Shown piece after piece: positions 27,725 to 37,087 of a stretch of 40,817 nucleotides of DNA. Position 1 is the first letter of the stretch; every line of letters begins with the position of its first letter. A model generated the notes under the pieces. That model saw nothing but the letters and a program-made list of their open reading frames with translations. It made no database searches and was not told where the DNA came from. The position numbers were made by a program, and so were the translations under genes. The stretch is from Alphaproteobacteria bacterium (GTDB lineage: Bacteria; Pseudomonadota; Alphaproteobacteria; CACIAM-22H2): positions 1 to 40,817 of the forward strand of contig CANMWW010000001.1 of the NCBI GenBank assembly GCA_947500965.1. Reading direction: 5' to 3'.

Positions 27725-29890
27725 TCAGCGCGGCGACAGGCGGAAGCGCGTGTCGCCGTCGCGCTCGACCTGGGCGACGAGGTCGACCTCCCAGTCCAGG
27801 TAGCCCTTCATCGCCTGCTCGACGCCGGCCTCCTTGTCGTAGGGCCGGTACCAGACGTCGATCGCCTCGTCGGCCGGCGCGGTGGCGCCGGACTCCAGCG
27901 CCAGGCCCGCCGCCTTCCAGCCCCGCGTGCCGCCGAGCAGGACGCGCGCGTCGCGCCCCGCGAGCTCGGGCAGGGCAAGGCGCGCGAGCACGCCGTCGGA
28001 CGAGGTCAGCACGATCGTCCTGCCGGCCGGCAGCCGCGCGAGCGCGCGGTCCAGCCTGCCGCGTATCGCCCAGGAGGCGCCGGGCACGTGGCCGTCGCGG
28101 TAGCGCAGGCTGGTGTCGAGGTCGACGACGCAGGCCGTGCCGGCGTCGAGCATCGCCTTGAGCGCGGCCGGGTCGACGAAGTCGCAGGCGATCGCGCCGA
28201 GGCCGGGCACGTGCACGGGCTCGGGGCCGGTGACGAGGTCCTGGCCCTCGAGCGCGCGGTCGAGGACATGCACCTCCCAGCCGAGCTGGTGGAGCCAGGA
28301 CGCGGTCATGATCGAGCGCGTGCCGGTGTCGCAGGCGAGCACGATGCGCGCGCCGAGCGTGCCGACATAGCGGTCGGTCGCCTGCACGAGCTGGCCGCCC
28401 GGCGCGGAGCGGAACCCCGGCAGGTGGCCGGCCTCGTATTCGCGCGGGTCGCGCACGTCGAAGCGGAAGAGCGTGCGGCGGTCCGATTCCTCCTCGAACG
28501 CGGCGAGCGCGGCACGGTCGACGAAGGTCAGGGCGAAGCGGCGCGCGACCGCGTCGGCCGCGGCGCGCGCGCGCGCCTTGGCGGCGGGGCCGGGTTCCGG
28601 CGCGTGGCGCGTGGCGCCACGCTCGAGCTGCAGCCCGGCGAGGTGCCAGCCCATCGTGCCGTTCTTGAGCGCCACGACGCGGTTCGGGACGCCGGCGTTG
28701 ATCAGCGACTGCGCGCCGATGATCGAGCGCGTGCGGCCGGCGCAGTTGACGACGACGAAGGTCCCGGGGTCCGGCGCCACCTCGAAGATGCGGTGGACGA
28801 GCTCGGCGCCCGGGCAGTCGACGCCGCCGGGGATGTTCATCTTCCGGTACTCGTCCATCGGGCGCGAATCGAGGATCACCATCCGCCCGCCCGACGCGGC
28901 GAGGGCGGCGATCTCGGCCGCCTCCATGCGCGGCGTGCCGTCATGGTGCTCGACGAACTCGCCGAAGGCCTTGCTCGGCACGTTGATGCCGGTGAAGACC
29001 TCGTATCCCTCCGCGCGCCAGGCCGCGAGCCCGCCCGCGAGGATCGAGATGTCGCGATAGCCGGCATGGGCGAGGCGGCGCGCGGCGCGGCGCGCCACGG
29101 CGCCGTCGCCGCCATCCATGACGACCACGGGCGCGGAGCGCCGCGGCGCCAGCGCAGAGATGCGCATCTCCAGCCTCGAGAGCGGCAGGGAATTGGCCCA
29201 GAAGAGATGGCCCTCGGCGAACTCGCCCTCCTCGCGCACGTCGAACAGCGCGAGCTCGGCGCCCGCGCGCAGCATGCGCTTGAGCGCGGCCGGCGCGACG
29301 ACCGGCGCGCCGATCGTCGGGCTCGCCGGGAAGACCGCGTAGGCGCCGCCATCGCCGTGCTGGAAGGCGATGCGCCCCGGCAGGTCCTCGAGGCTGAGGC
29401 CGTACATGTGCAGGTGCAGGCTGGGCTGGTCGCCCACGACCTCGATCGTGTGGAAGTCGTCGGGCAGGAAGCCGACCGCGCTGCCCTGGCGCACGGTGTG
29501 CTCGCCGGTGCGGCGCAGCCTGCCCTGGCCCGGCGTCGCGCGGTCGTCGACGCGGTCGAAGAAGACGTTGTGCTCGTCGCCATGCACGCCCGCGATCACG
29601 GCCCAGGTCGTGTGGTTGTGCGGCGGCTGCGCCTTGCCCGGCATGCCGGCCGAGGCATAGAGCGCGAAGCGACGGTCCGCGTCCTCGGAGAGGCGATAGA
29701 TCTCGCCGGTCCTGCCCGCGGGCACGGGGAAGTGCTCGAGCGGGAAGAGGCCCGCGCGGCGGCCCAGCGCGACCAGCTCGGACTTGATCCGCTCGATGGT
29801 CTCGCGCGTCGCGCCATGGCGGCGCTCGATCTCGCGCACGCGCGCGACGGTCTCGGCGACGGCGGCGGCGCGGAGCCGGGAAACGTCCAT
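27725..29890 (-). CDS. cysteine-dioxygenase-like cupin fused to four rhodanese domains
   Basis: This 721-residue cytoplasmic protein has no signal peptide. Residues 1-190 form a thiol-dioxygenase-type cupin with iron ligands His91, His93 and His147 and a Ser157-x-His159 pair; where mammalian CDO has Tyr (S-x-H-x-Y) it has His161. Four rhodanese domains follow: ~198-300 (loop DGGDGA, no Cys), ~320-425 (active loop CAGRTRS, Cys383), ~455-560 (CDTGTRS, Cys520) and ~570-670 (SSDGVL, no Cys). Two sulfurtransferase sites thus look active and two look structural. The likely job is thiol or persulfide sulfur oxidation and transfer, but the substrate is unknown. AGGAGG upstream supports the start at 29890. 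Confidence 0.87.
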   Translation of the reverse strand: MDVSRLRAAAVAETVARVREIERRHGATRETIERIKSELVALGRRAGLFPLEHFPVPAGRTGEIYRLSEDADRRFALYASAGMPGKAQPPHNHTTWAVIAGVHGDEHNVFFDRVDDRATPGQGRLRRTGEHTVRQGSAVGFLPDDFHTIEVVGDQPSLHLHMYGLSLEDLPGRIAFQHGDGGAYAVFPASPTIGAPVVAPAALKRMLRAGAELALFDVREEGEFAEGHLFWANSLPLSRLEMRISALAPRRSAPVVVMDGGDGAVARRAARRLAHAGYRDISILAGGLAAWRAEGYEVFTGINVPSKAFGEFVEHHDGTPRMEAAEIAALAASGGRMVILDSRPMDEYRKMNIPGGVDCPGAELVHRIFEVAPDPGTFVVVNCAGRTRSIIGAQSLINAGVPNRVVALKNGTMGWHLAGLQLERGATRHAPEPGPAAKARARAAADAVARRFALTFVDRAALAAFEEESDRRTLFRFDVRDPREYEAGHLPGFRSAPGGQLVQATDRYVGTLGARIVLACDTGTRSIMTASWLHQLGWEVHVLDRALEGQDLVTGPEPVHVPGLGAIACDFVDPAALKAMLDAGTACVVDLDTSLRYRDGHVPGASWAIRGRLDRALARLPAGRTIVLTSSDGVLARLALPELAGRDARVLLGGTRGWKAAGLALESGATAPADEAIDVWYRPYDKEAGVEQAMKGYLDWEVDLVAQVERDGDTRFRLSPR

Positions 29891-29916
29891 TGGCTGGTCC
29901 TCCTCTTGCGCGCGGC

Positions 29917-29945
29917 AATCTCCGCCATGCCGCGCCGCCGTTCAA
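29917..29945 (-). promoter_or_regulatory. candidate promoter of the cupin-rhodanese gene
   Basis: On the minus strand TTGAAC (29940-29945), a 17-nt spacer and GAGATT (29917-29922), 26 nt before the ATG. The -10 is weak. Confidence 0.35.
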
Positions 29946-30052
29946 CCCGGCCCGAGCCACGGCAGAAGCGCCGGGTGCGCGGAGCGGCCTCGTCGACCTG
30001 TAACGCGCGCCTGCCCCGACTTCACGCGCCAGTCCCGGCAAGTTCACGCGGC

Positions 30053-31666
30053 TCAGCCGCGCGCCGCCTCCCAGCCGCGGCCCGGGATCGCGGCGATGAG
30101 GTCCCGCGTGTAGGGATGGGCGGGCCGGGTGAAGATCGCGGCCGGCGTGCCCGTCTCCACGATCTCCCCCTGGCGCATCACCGCGATGCGGTCGGCGATC
30201 TCCGAGGCCACGCGCAGGTCGTGGGTGATGAACAGCATGGTGAGGCCGAGGCGCTTCTTCATGTCGGCGATCAGCGCCAGCACCTGCGCCTGCACCGACA
30301 CGTCGAGCGCGGAGACGGGCTCGTCGGCGACCAGAAGCTCGGGCTCGAGCGCCAGCGCGCGGGCGAGCCCGATGCGCTGGCGCTGGCCGCCGGAGAATTC
30401 GTGCGGGAAGCGCGTGGCCGCCGCGGGGTCGAGGCCCACGAGCGCCAGCAGCTCGCGCGCCCGCGCGATCGCCTCGGCGCGCGGCGTGCCGTGGGTGATC
30501 GGTCCCTCGGCGACGATCTCGCCCACGCGCCGGCGCGGGTTGAGCGAGGCGAAGGGATCCTGGAACACCATCTGCGCGCGGCGCCGGAACGGCTTGAAGG
30601 CGCGCTGGCTGATCCCGGTGACGACGGTCCCGCCGATCCGGATCTCGCCCTCGCTCGGCTCGACCAGGCGCACCACGCAGCGCGCCAGCGTCGACTTGCC
30701 CGAGCCGGACTCGCCGACCAGCGCCAGCGTCTCGCCGCGCGCGAGCGAGAGGCTGGCCTTGCGCACGGCGTGCACCGGCGTGCGGCGCGAGAGCAGGCCG
30801 CCGCGCCAGAACACCTTCGAGACGCCGTCGATGGCGAGGAGCGGCGGCTCCGCCGGCCGCGGCGCGACCTCGCGCCCGGCGAGGCGCGGGACGGCCGCGA
30901 TCAGGCGGCGCGTGTAGTCGTGGCGCGGGCGCGAGAGCACCTCGTCGCGCGCGCCGATCTCGACGATCCGGCCATGCTGCATGACGGCGATGCGGTCGGC
31001 GATCTCCGCCACGACGCCGAAGTCGTGCGTGACGAAGAGGATGCCCGTGCCGCGCGTCGCCTGCAGGTCGCGCACGAGGGCGAGGATCTGCGCCTGGGTG
31101 GTGACGTCGAGCGCGGTCGTCGGCTCGTCGCAGACCAGCAGCGACGGACGCAGCGCGAGCGCCATGGCGATCATCACGCGCTGGCGCTGCCCTCCGGAGA
31201 GCCGGAAGGGATAGGCGTCGACGGCGAGCTCCGGCGACGGGATGCGGACCTCGGCGAGCAGCTCGATGGCGCGCGCGCGGCGCGACGCCGCGTCCCCCTC
31301 GCCATGCGCCTCCATCACCTCCGCGATCTGCTGGCCGACCGGCATGATCGGGTTGAGCGCGGTCATCGGCTCCTGGAAGACCATCGCGATCTCGCGGCCG
31401 CGGATCGCGCGCATCTCCTCCTTGCCGAGGCGCAGCAGGTCCCTGCCGCCGAAGCGGATCGACCCCGCGACCGCGGGCAGGCGCCTGGGCAGCAGCCCCA
31501 TGATCGCGGCGGCGGAGATCGACTTGCCCGAGCCCGACTCGCCGACGATGCAGAGGATCTCCCCCCTGGCGAGGTCGAAGCCGACATCCTCGACGGCATG
31601 CGGCCGGTCGCCGCCGGGCGGCAGGGCGACGGTGAGCCCGGAGACGGAGAGCAGCGGCGCGCTCAC
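30053..31666 (-). CDS. fused double ATPase of oligopeptide-type ABC importer (DppD-DppF fusion)
   Basis: The 537-residue protein joins two complete ABC ATPases in one chain. Half 1 has Walker A GESGSGKS (42-49), LSGGQ (156-160) and [12 protein letters not shown]. Half 2 has Walker A GESGSGKS (318-325), FSGGQ (424-428) and [12 protein letters not shown]. It therefore replaces the separate D and F subunits seen in the first importer. The GTG start at 31666 forms a GTGA overlap with the C permease. The short C-terminus lacks the Cys-rich oligopeptide extension found in the other importer's ATPases. It is the last gene of the SBP-B-C-DF set. Confidence 0.93.
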   Translation of the reverse strand: MSAPLLSVSGLTVALPPGGDRPHAVEDVGFDLARGEILCIVGESGSGKSISAAAIMGLLPRRLPAVAGSIRFGGRDLLRLGKEEMRAIRGREIAMVFQEPMTALNPIMPVGQQIAEVMEAHGEGDAASRRARAIELLAEVRIPSPELAVDAYPFRLSGGQRQRVMIAMALALRPSLLVCDEPTTALDVTTQAQILALVRDLQATRGTGILFVTHDFGVVAEIADRIAVMQHGRIVEIGARDEVLSRPRHDYTRRLIAAVPRLAGREVAPRPAEPPLLAIDGVSKVFWRGGLLSRRTPVHAVRKASLSLARGETLALVGESGSGKSTLARCVVRLVEPSEGEIRIGGTVVTGISQRAFKPFRRRAQMVFQDPFASLNPRRRVGEIVAEGPITHGTPRAEAIARARELLALVGLDPAAATRFPHEFSGGQRQRIGLARALALEPELLVADEPVSALDVSVQAQVLALIADMKKRLGLTMLFITHDLRVASEIADRIAVMRQGEIVETGTPAAIFTRPAHPYTRDLIAAIPGRGWEAARG

Positions 31667-32502
31667 GCCGCGCCCCTTTCGTGCAGGCGCGGGTTGAGGG
31701 CGTCGGAGATGCCCTCGCCGATGAGGTTGAGCGACAGTACGGTGAGGAACAGCGCGATGCCCGGGAAGACGCTCGTCCACCAGGCGATGCGGATCGTCGA
31801 GCGGCCCGAGCCGATCATGAAGCCCCAGCTCATCACGTTCGGGTCGCCGAGGCCGAGGAAGGAGAGCGCGGCCTCGAGCAGGATCGCGGTCGCGACCATG
31901 AAGGACGACAGCACGACGATCGGCGACAGCGCGTTGGGCAGGATCTGGCGCAGGACGATCGTCCAGGTCCCCTGCCCCAGCACCACCGCCGCCTGCACGA
32001 ACTCGCGCGAGCGCAGGCTCATGAACTCCGCGCGCACGACGCGGGCCACCGGCGGCCAGGACACGATCGCGACCGCCACGACGATCGAGCCCACCGTCGG
32101 CTGGAAGATCGCGACGATGAGCAGCGCGAGGATGAAGCTGGGGATCGACTGGAAGAACTCCGTGAAGCGCATCAGCAGGTCGTCCGCGACCCCGCCGAGA
32201 TAGCCGGCCACCGCGCCGATCGACACGCCGATCAGCACCGCGGCGAGCGTCGCGCCGCCGCCGACGAGGAGCGAGACGCGCGCGCCATGGACGATCGTCG
32301 CCCAGACGTCGCGGCCCAGCATGTCCGTGCCAAGCCAGTGCTCCGGGTCGAAGGCGTCGGTGCGCGGCGGCCCCGCCATGCTCCACGGGTCGCCCGGCGC
32401 GATCCACGGCGCGAAGGCGGCCATGGCGAGCACGAGCGCGAAGACGACGCAGCCCGCGACCGCGCCGCGGTTGGTGGCGAAGCGCCTCCAGAACCCGCTC
32501 AT
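31663..32502 (-). CDS. oligopeptide-type ABC transporter permease (DppC/OppC family)
   Basis: This 279-residue permease has LGTDMLGRDVWATIVHGAR after helix 1, the coupling-loop sequence AAVVLGQGTWTIVLRQILPNALSPI, EAALSFLGLG and the terminal LIGEGISDALNPRL, all diagnostic of DppC. ATG 32502 lies in an ATGA overlap with the preceding B permease; the much longer open frame upstream runs antiphase through the B and SBP genes and is not coding. It pairs with the B subunit as the membrane heterodimer. Confidence 0.92.
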   Translation of the reverse strand: MSGFWRRFATNRGAVAGCVVFALVLAMAAFAPWIAPGDPWSMAGPPRTDAFDPEHWLGTDMLGRDVWATIVHGARVSLLVGGGATLAAVLIGVSIGAVAGYLGGVADDLLMRFTEFFQSIPSFILALLIVAIFQPTVGSIVVAVAIVSWPPVARVVRAEFMSLRSREFVQAAVVLGQGTWTIVLRQILPNALSPIVVLSSFMVATAILLEAALSFLGLGDPNVMSWGFMIGSGRSTIRIAWWTSVFPGIALFLTVLSLNLIGEGISDALNPRLHERGAA

Positions 32503-33485
32503 CCCTCCACCTCGATGCGCGGGTCGACCAGCGCCACCACGATGTCCGTCACGAGGTTGATCGCCACCGCCATCGCCGAGGTGACGATGAAGACGCCGAG
32601 CAGCAGGTTGTAGTCGCGCGCGAGCAGCGCCTCGAAGGCGAGGCGGCCGACGCCGGGCCAGGAGAACACGGTCTCCACCAGGATGGAGCCGCCCACGAGC
32701 TGGCCCGCCTGCACGCCCGCGAAGCCGACCACGGGCAGGATGGCGTTGCGCAGGACGTGGCGGCGCAGGATCGGCCCCTCGCGCATGCCCTTCGCGCGCG
32801 CGGTGCGCACGAAGTCCTGGCTCGCGACCTCGAGCATCGAGGCGCGCGTCAGGCGCGCGTAGAGCGCCATGTAGAAGAGCCCGAGCGTCAGCGCCGGCAG
32901 CAGGAGGTGCCGCGCGACGTCGGCCACGGCGGCGAGGCCGGAGAGGTCCGCGCCCACGGTGAACATGCCGAGCGCGGGAAGCCAGCCGAGCCAGACCGCG
33001 AAGACGAGGATGAAGATCAGCCCGACCCAGAAGATCGGCGTGGCGTAGAAGGTCAGCGCGAGCACGGTCACCACGCTGTCCGCGACGGTGCCCACGCGCC
33101 GTGCCGCGATCGCGCCGAGCGCCACGCCCGCCGCGAGCGCGAAGGCGAAGGCCGTGCCGGTGAGCAGGATCGTGGCGGGCAGGCGCTCGACGAGCAGGCT
33201 GGCCACGGTCCGCTGCACGCGATGCGAGACGCCGAAGTCGAGCGTCGCCACGCCCTTGACGTAGAGCCAGAGCTGGACCGGGAGCGGCTGGTCGAGGCCG
33301 AACTGCCGGCGCAGCTGCTCCATGAACTGCGCGTCGGCCGCGCCGGACTGCCCGGCGATGACGCTCGCCGGGTCGCCCGGCGCGAGCCGCACGACGAAGA
33401 ACGCGACGATGACGACGCCCAGCACGACGCCGGCCGCCTTCATCAGCCGGCGCGCGAGGAAGGCGGCGAAGGCGGCGGGGGTCAT
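32499..33485 (-). CDS. oligopeptide-type ABC transporter permease (DppB/OppB family)
   Basis: This 328-residue permease starts MTPAAFAAFLARRLMKA, as expected for DppB, and has six hydrophobic segments. The RLAPGDPA motif follows the first, and the cytoplasmic coupling region contains DFVRTARAKGMREGPILRRHVLRNAILPVV. It ends VALVDPRIEVEG. It begins 24 bp after the SBP stop, and its stop overlaps the C permease start. No anomalies. Confidence 0.93.
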   Translation of the reverse strand: MTPAAFAAFLARRLMKAAGVVLGVVIVAFFVVRLAPGDPASVIAGQSGAADAQFMEQLRRQFGLDQPLPVQLWLYVKGVATLDFGVSHRVQRTVASLLVERLPATILLTGTAFAFALAAGVALGAIAARRVGTVADSVVTVLALTFYATPIFWVGLIFILVFAVWLGWLPALGMFTVGADLSGLAAVADVARHLLLPALTLGLFYMALYARLTRASMLEVASQDFVRTARAKGMREGPILRRHVLRNAILPVVGFAGVQAGQLVGGSILVETVFSWPGVGRLAFEALLARDYNLLLGVFIVTSAMAVAINLVTDIVVALVDPRIEVEG

Positions 33486-33509
33486 CGGGCCCCCGCCGCC
33501 ACCGGGTCG

Positions 33510-35120
33510 TCAGCCGAAGGAGACGTCCGCGAAGCCGGCATGGACGCCGGTGCCCCCGGTGATGACGTTGCGCAGCCGCCGGTCGTGGATCGTCGGGAAG
33601 GCGAGCTCCATCAGCCAGAGCTGCGGCATGTCCTGGACGAGGATCTTCTGGACCTCGGCGAAGGCCGCGCGGCGCGCATCCGCCGACTGGCTCTCGCGCG
33701 CCACCTTGAACAGCTCGTCGACGCGGGGGTTGGCGTAGCCGCCGGTGTTGGTGAAGGCGATCTTCTGGATGTTGGTCGAGACATAGGTGCGCTCGACGCC
33801 CAGCGTCGGGTCGCCCCACTGGTAGACGAAGTTGACGGTGACGTCGTAGTCCCACTCCGCGAGCTTGCGCGCCCAGGTGCCGGCATCGACGGACTCCGCC
33901 ACCAGCCTCACGCCGAGCTTGCCGAACTGCTGGCGGATGTACTCGCCGAGGCGGTTCCAGATCTCGCCATAGGGCAGGCCCATGAACTTGAGCTCGAAGC
34001 GCGTGCCGTCGGCGCCGCGGCGCAGGCCGGCCTCGTCGAGCAGCGCGTTCGCCGCCTGTTCGCTGAACGCCTCGAGCCTGACCGACGGGTCGTGGAAGCG
34101 CGTCGCCGAGCTGATCGGGCTGGTCGCGGCCTTGCCGACGCCGAACCACAGGCGCTGGACGACGAAGTTGCGGTCGATCGCCATCGACAGGGCGCGGCGC
34201 ACGCGCGCGTCGCCGAGCGGCTTCGAGCGGTGGTTGAGCTCGATCCAGGACAGCGGGCCGTAGTACTGCCAGCCATCGAGGTCGACCTTGAAGTTCTGGT
34301 CGGCCTGGTAGCGCGGTACGTCGAAGGCCTCGATGTCGTTCGGGCCCGCGAGCTGGACCTGCCCGGTCTGCAGCGCCACGCCGCGCAGGTTCGAATCCGG
34401 GATCACGCGGTAGATCAGTTCGTCGAGCAGCGGCTTGCCCGCCTGGCTGTACTTGTCGTGCTTCGCGAGCCTGATGAAGTTGCCGCGCTGCCACTCGGCC
34501 AGCTTGAACGGGCCGGTGCCGTTGGGCGTCTGGTTGGCGGGCGCGTTGCGCATCGCCGCGGCGTCCATGCCGTCGTAGACGTGCTTCGCGACGATCGCGC
34601 AGGTCGTGACGTCGAACATCAGGATGAAGGGCTCGAACGGCGCCTTCAGCCTGATCTCGACGGTCTGGGCGTCCTTCGCGACGCAGGTGTCGATGCGCTG
34701 GAAGATCGCGCGCGAGCGCGGCGACAGTTCCATGTGGAACTTCATGATCGAGAAGACGACGTCGTCGGCCGAGAACGGCTTGCCGTCGTGCCAGGTCACG
34801 CCCGTCTGCAGGTTGAAGGTGTAGGTCGTCCCCGCGGCGTCGATCGACCAGCTTTGCGCGAGGCCGGGCTGCGGCTCGAGCTTCTGGTTGTAGGTGAGCA
34901 GGCCCTCGAAGATCTTGCCGGTGACGATCAGCGTCGGGCCCTGGTTGTTGACGCCGGGCACGAGGATCGGCGGCTCGGGCGTGATCATGGTCGTCAGCGT
35001 CCCGGCGCGGCGCGCCTGCGCCCAGGCCTGCCTCGTCATCGTGCCGAACGGCGTGGCGACGAGGGCTGCAGCGACGGATTTGGCGACGGTGCGGCGGCTG
35101 GCGGCGATCCTGCTGGTCAT
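33510..35120 (-). CDS. family 5 extracellular solute-binding protein, probable Tat substrate
   Basis: This 536-residue periplasmic binding protein serves the B-C-DF importer encoded directly behind it. The N-terminus (SRRTVAKSVAAALVATPFG, residues 9-27) fits a twin-arginine signal, with cleavage near AWA-QA. Characteristic blocks are GLAQSWSIDAAGTTYTFNLQTGVTWHDGKPFSADDVVFS and the second-lobe VRRALSMAIDRNFVVQRL. The ATG at 35120 has GGGAG upstream; the in-frame ATG at 35201 would put ~27 polar residues before the signal. The ligand cannot be read from sequence. Confidence 0.92.
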   Translation of the reverse strand: MTSRIAASRRTVAKSVAAALVATPFGTMTRQAWAQARRAGTLTTMITPEPPILVPGVNNQGPTLIVTGKIFEGLLTYNQKLEPQPGLAQSWSIDAAGTTYTFNLQTGVTWHDGKPFSADDVVFSIMKFHMELSPRSRAIFQRIDTCVAKDAQTVEIRLKAPFEPFILMFDVTTCAIVAKHVYDGMDAAAMRNAPANQTPNGTGPFKLAEWQRGNFIRLAKHDKYSQAGKPLLDELIYRVIPDSNLRGVALQTGQVQLAGPNDIEAFDVPRYQADQNFKVDLDGWQYYGPLSWIELNHRSKPLGDARVRRALSMAIDRNFVVQRLWFGVGKAATSPISSATRFHDPSVRLEAFSEQAANALLDEAGLRRGADGTRFELKFMGLPYGEIWNRLGEYIRQQFGKLGVRLVAESVDAGTWARKLAEWDYDVTVNFVYQWGDPTLGVERTYVSTNIQKIAFTNTGGYANPRVDELFKVARESQSADARRAAFAEVQKILVQDMPQLWLMELAFPTIHDRRLRNVITGGTGVHAGFADVSFG

Positions 35121-35213
35121 GCGTGTCTCCCTGTCTGTCGTCTTGCGCCTAGTAGAATGCGACGCGGCCCCCGACGGCAAGCGCCACGGGGCAGCGCGCA
35201 CGGGCGCGCGGCG

Positions 35214-35798
35214 TCAGCGCCGCGGCGCCCAGGCCCGCAGCCCGGCGAGCAGCGCGACGCCCAGCGCGCTCTTGAGCAGCGTGGCGAGCAGGAAGGGCGC
35301 TGCGCCCAGCAGCCACGCCTTCTCCGGGCCGATCGCGGCGGCGAGCCATGCGAGGCCGAAGGCGAAGATGATCGCATGGCCGCCGAGCATGGCGGCCGCG
35401 AGGCGCGCAAGTCCGCCACCGCCGCCCGCCGCGCCCGCGAACCAGGCCGCGACGAGGAAGCCCGCGAGGTAGCCGCCGGTCGGCCCCGCCATGTAGGCGA
35501 GGCCGATGCCGCGCTCGGGCGTGTCCGCGAAGACCGGCAGGCCGACCGCGCCCTGCAGCAGGTAGAGGGCCACGGTCGCGGCGCCGAGCCGGCTGCCATA
35601 GGCCACGCCCAGAACCAGCACGACCATGGTCTGCATGGTCATCGGCACGGGGTGGAAGGGCACCTTCAGCTTCGCCGAGAGCGTCAGCAGCACGGATCCC
35701 GCCAGGGCGAGCAGCACGGCGCGCAGGATCGTGCGGCTGGCAAGGGCTGGGCCGGCGAGGGACGCGGAAGGCTTCGCGTCGCGGGAGGACGAGGTCAT
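35214..35798 (-). CDS. bioY: BioY-type biotin transporter S component
   Basis: This 194-residue integral membrane protein has six hydrophobic segments. It has the BioY hallmarks VPFHPVPMTMQTMVVLVLG (here about residues 46-64) and the GPTGGYLAGFL motif around residue 105. BioY captures biotin and works either alone or with an ECF energising module (BioMN); neither bioM nor bioN is present. Position 35798 gives normal family length; an upstream ATG at 35843 adds 15 residues. A TAGCCT at 35834-35839 (minus strand) may be its -10. Alphaproteobacteria that scavenge biotin often carry it. Confidence 0.92.
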   Translation of the reverse strand: MTSSSRDAKPSASLAGPALASRTILRAVLLALAGSVLLTLSAKLKVPFHPVPMTMQTMVVLVLGVAYGSRLGAATVALYLLQGAVGLPVFADTPERGIGLAYMAGPTGGYLAGFLVAAWFAGAAGGGGGLARLAAAMLGGHAIIFAFGLAWLAAAIGPEKAWLLGAAPFLLATLLKSALGVALLAGLRAWAPRR

Positions 35799-35833
35799 CT
35801 TGCTGGCACCATGCGATGGGTCGGGATGGCGCG

Positions 35834-35839
35834 AGGCTA
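35834..35839 (-). promoter_or_regulatory. candidate -10 of bioY
   Basis: TAGCCT on the minus strand, 35 nt before the chosen start; no clear -35. Fits the recurring TAGnnT pattern. Confidence 0.3.
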
Positions 35840-35898
35840 TCATCGCGCGCCGCGCCGCGGCAAAGCGGCGGCGCCGCGCCGGCGATCGCGCGGGTGGC

Positions 35899-36972
35899 TC
35901 AGGCGGCGGGCGCGTCGACGACGTAGTGCAGGTCGACGAAGCGGCGCACGACGCTCCCCACGATCGCCGTGTTCACGTGGCGCGAATTGCCGTCCTCGAG
36001 GCCCATCACGGGAAAATGCGCATGCAGCGCGCCCTGGCGGAAGACCTCGAAGGAGGGGATGTAGCGCACGCGGCGCGTCGCCAGCACCTCCTCGAGCGCA
36101 GCGCGCAGGATCGCCTTCGACGCCGCGTCGGACACGAAGGCGTTCCCGCCATGCGCCAGCGTGCCGGCGAGCGGCACCGGCGAGACGGTCATGAAGACGT
36201 CCCGGAAGCCGCGCGCCTCGCATGCGTCGACGATGCGCGCGAGCTGGCCCGCCACCGTGGCGACGCGGGGACCGTCGAAGCGCGCACCGGGTTCGATTCG
36301 CGAGATCGGCTCGCCCGTCGCGCCGGAGACCAGCGAGTAGGCGCAACCCAGCGTCAGCACCAGCGTGTCGGAGGCGAGGAACGCGGCGCGCACCTCGTCG
36401 AGCGCGGCGAGCTCGCGGATGTCGTCGCGCAGCAGCAGGCCGCGTCGCTCGCCCGTCTCGAGGTAGTGGAAGAGGTCGACGTTGTTGCGCGGGCTGTTGA
36501 TGCTCTCGGCGAGCACGGTCGTGTGGATGCGCGCGCCGAGGCTGGAGAGATGCCCGGCGACATTGGTCGCGAAGCAGCTGCCGACGCAGAAGAAGCGCGC
36601 CGCGGCGAGCGGCCGCCGCGGCGCCTCTCCCTCCGGCGCGGGCATCGCGTCCGCGACGAACGCGTCCATCGCCGCCCGGTCGTGGATGAACAGGGATTGC
36701 GGGTAGCGGCCGACCGGGAACTTCTGTTCCTCGGCGACCACCGAGAGCGACACCTTGCCCAGCAGCCCGGCGAGGTCGTCCGCCGTGCAGTACTGGCCGA
36801 CGAGCCGCTTGACCTCGCGCCTGGCCTCGGCCGTATCGCGCAAGGCGAGGTAGAACTGGAGATTGGCGTGGCAGTGCCTGGACAGCGCGGCCAACACGCC
36901 GGCCCTCGTGGGCACCCCGGAGGGATGCTCGCGGGCGATCTCGACCAGAAGCCCGGCAACCAGCGGATCCAT
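35899..36972 (-). CDS. GSCFA domain protein
   Basis: The 357-residue protein carries the name-giving motif GSCFA at 131-135 (FFCVGSCFATNVAGHL), followed by ESINSPRN (156-163), DTLVLTLGCAYSL and VSPVPL. This makes it a member of the GSCFA family, which is structurally related to SGNH/GDSL hydrolases, with the Ser of GSCFA as the presumed nucleophile. Substrates are unknown; many members sit near capsule, lipopolysaccharide or glycan genes, which is not the case here. No signal peptide is visible. GGGAGG eight bases upstream supports the ATG at 36972. The N-terminal ~120 residues are a helical extension without a recognisable domain. Confidence 0.85.
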   Translation of the reverse strand: MDPLVAGLLVEIAREHPSGVPTRAGVLAALSRHCHANLQFYLALRDTAEARREVKRLVGQYCTADDLAGLLGKVSLSVVAEEQKFPVGRYPQSLFIHDRAAMDAFVADAMPAPEGEAPRRPLAAARFFCVGSCFATNVAGHLSSLGARIHTTVLAESINSPRNNVDLFHYLETGERRGLLLRDDIRELAALDEVRAAFLASDTLVLTLGCAYSLVSGATGEPISRIEPGARFDGPRVATVAGQLARIVDACEARGFRDVFMTVSPVPLAGTLAHGGNAFVSDAASKAILRAALEEVLATRRVRYIPSFEVFRQGALHAHFPVMGLEDGNSRHVNTAIVGSVVRRFVDLHYVVDAPAA

Positions 36973-37040
36973 GCCATGGCCCTCCCGCCGCGGGAGACGG
37001 ACCGTCTCGCGGCCCACCGCGACGGGAAGGATACTAGGGC

Positions 37041-37046
37041 ATTCTA
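37041..37046 (-). promoter_or_regulatory. candidate -10 of the GSCFA gene
   Basis: TAGAAT on the minus strand, with a second TAGTAT at 37031-37036. Either would leave a 58-68 nt leader before the ATG. No clear -35. Confidence 0.35.
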
Positions 37047-37087
37047 CCTATGGATGCATCCGTGGCGACGGCGCGGTCCCCGCGCGC

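Noticed and set aside
30047..30061. CGCGGC/GCCGCG hairpin around the stop codon of the fused ATPase
   Set aside because: Only 6 bp, partly coding, and no U-run follows; equally short GC hairpins are everywhere in this DNA.
28088..32203. A 1371-codon open frame on the plus strand, antisense to the rhodanese and ABC genes
   Set aside because: Same GC-bias artefact; the minus-strand frames have clear Walker, rhodanese and cupin motifs.
35194..35209. GCGCGC-ACGG-GCGCGC hairpin after bioY as a terminator
   Set aside because: Simple GC alternation without a U-run; insufficient support.
32757..36194. A 1145-codon open frame on the plus strand over the SBP and bioY
   Set aside because: Composition is that of a shadow frame, and it would overlap four well-supported genes.
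36289..36300. GGGTTCGATTCG, resembling a tRNA T-loop
   Set aside because: There is no cloverleaf around it, and it lies inside the coding frame of the GSCFA gene.
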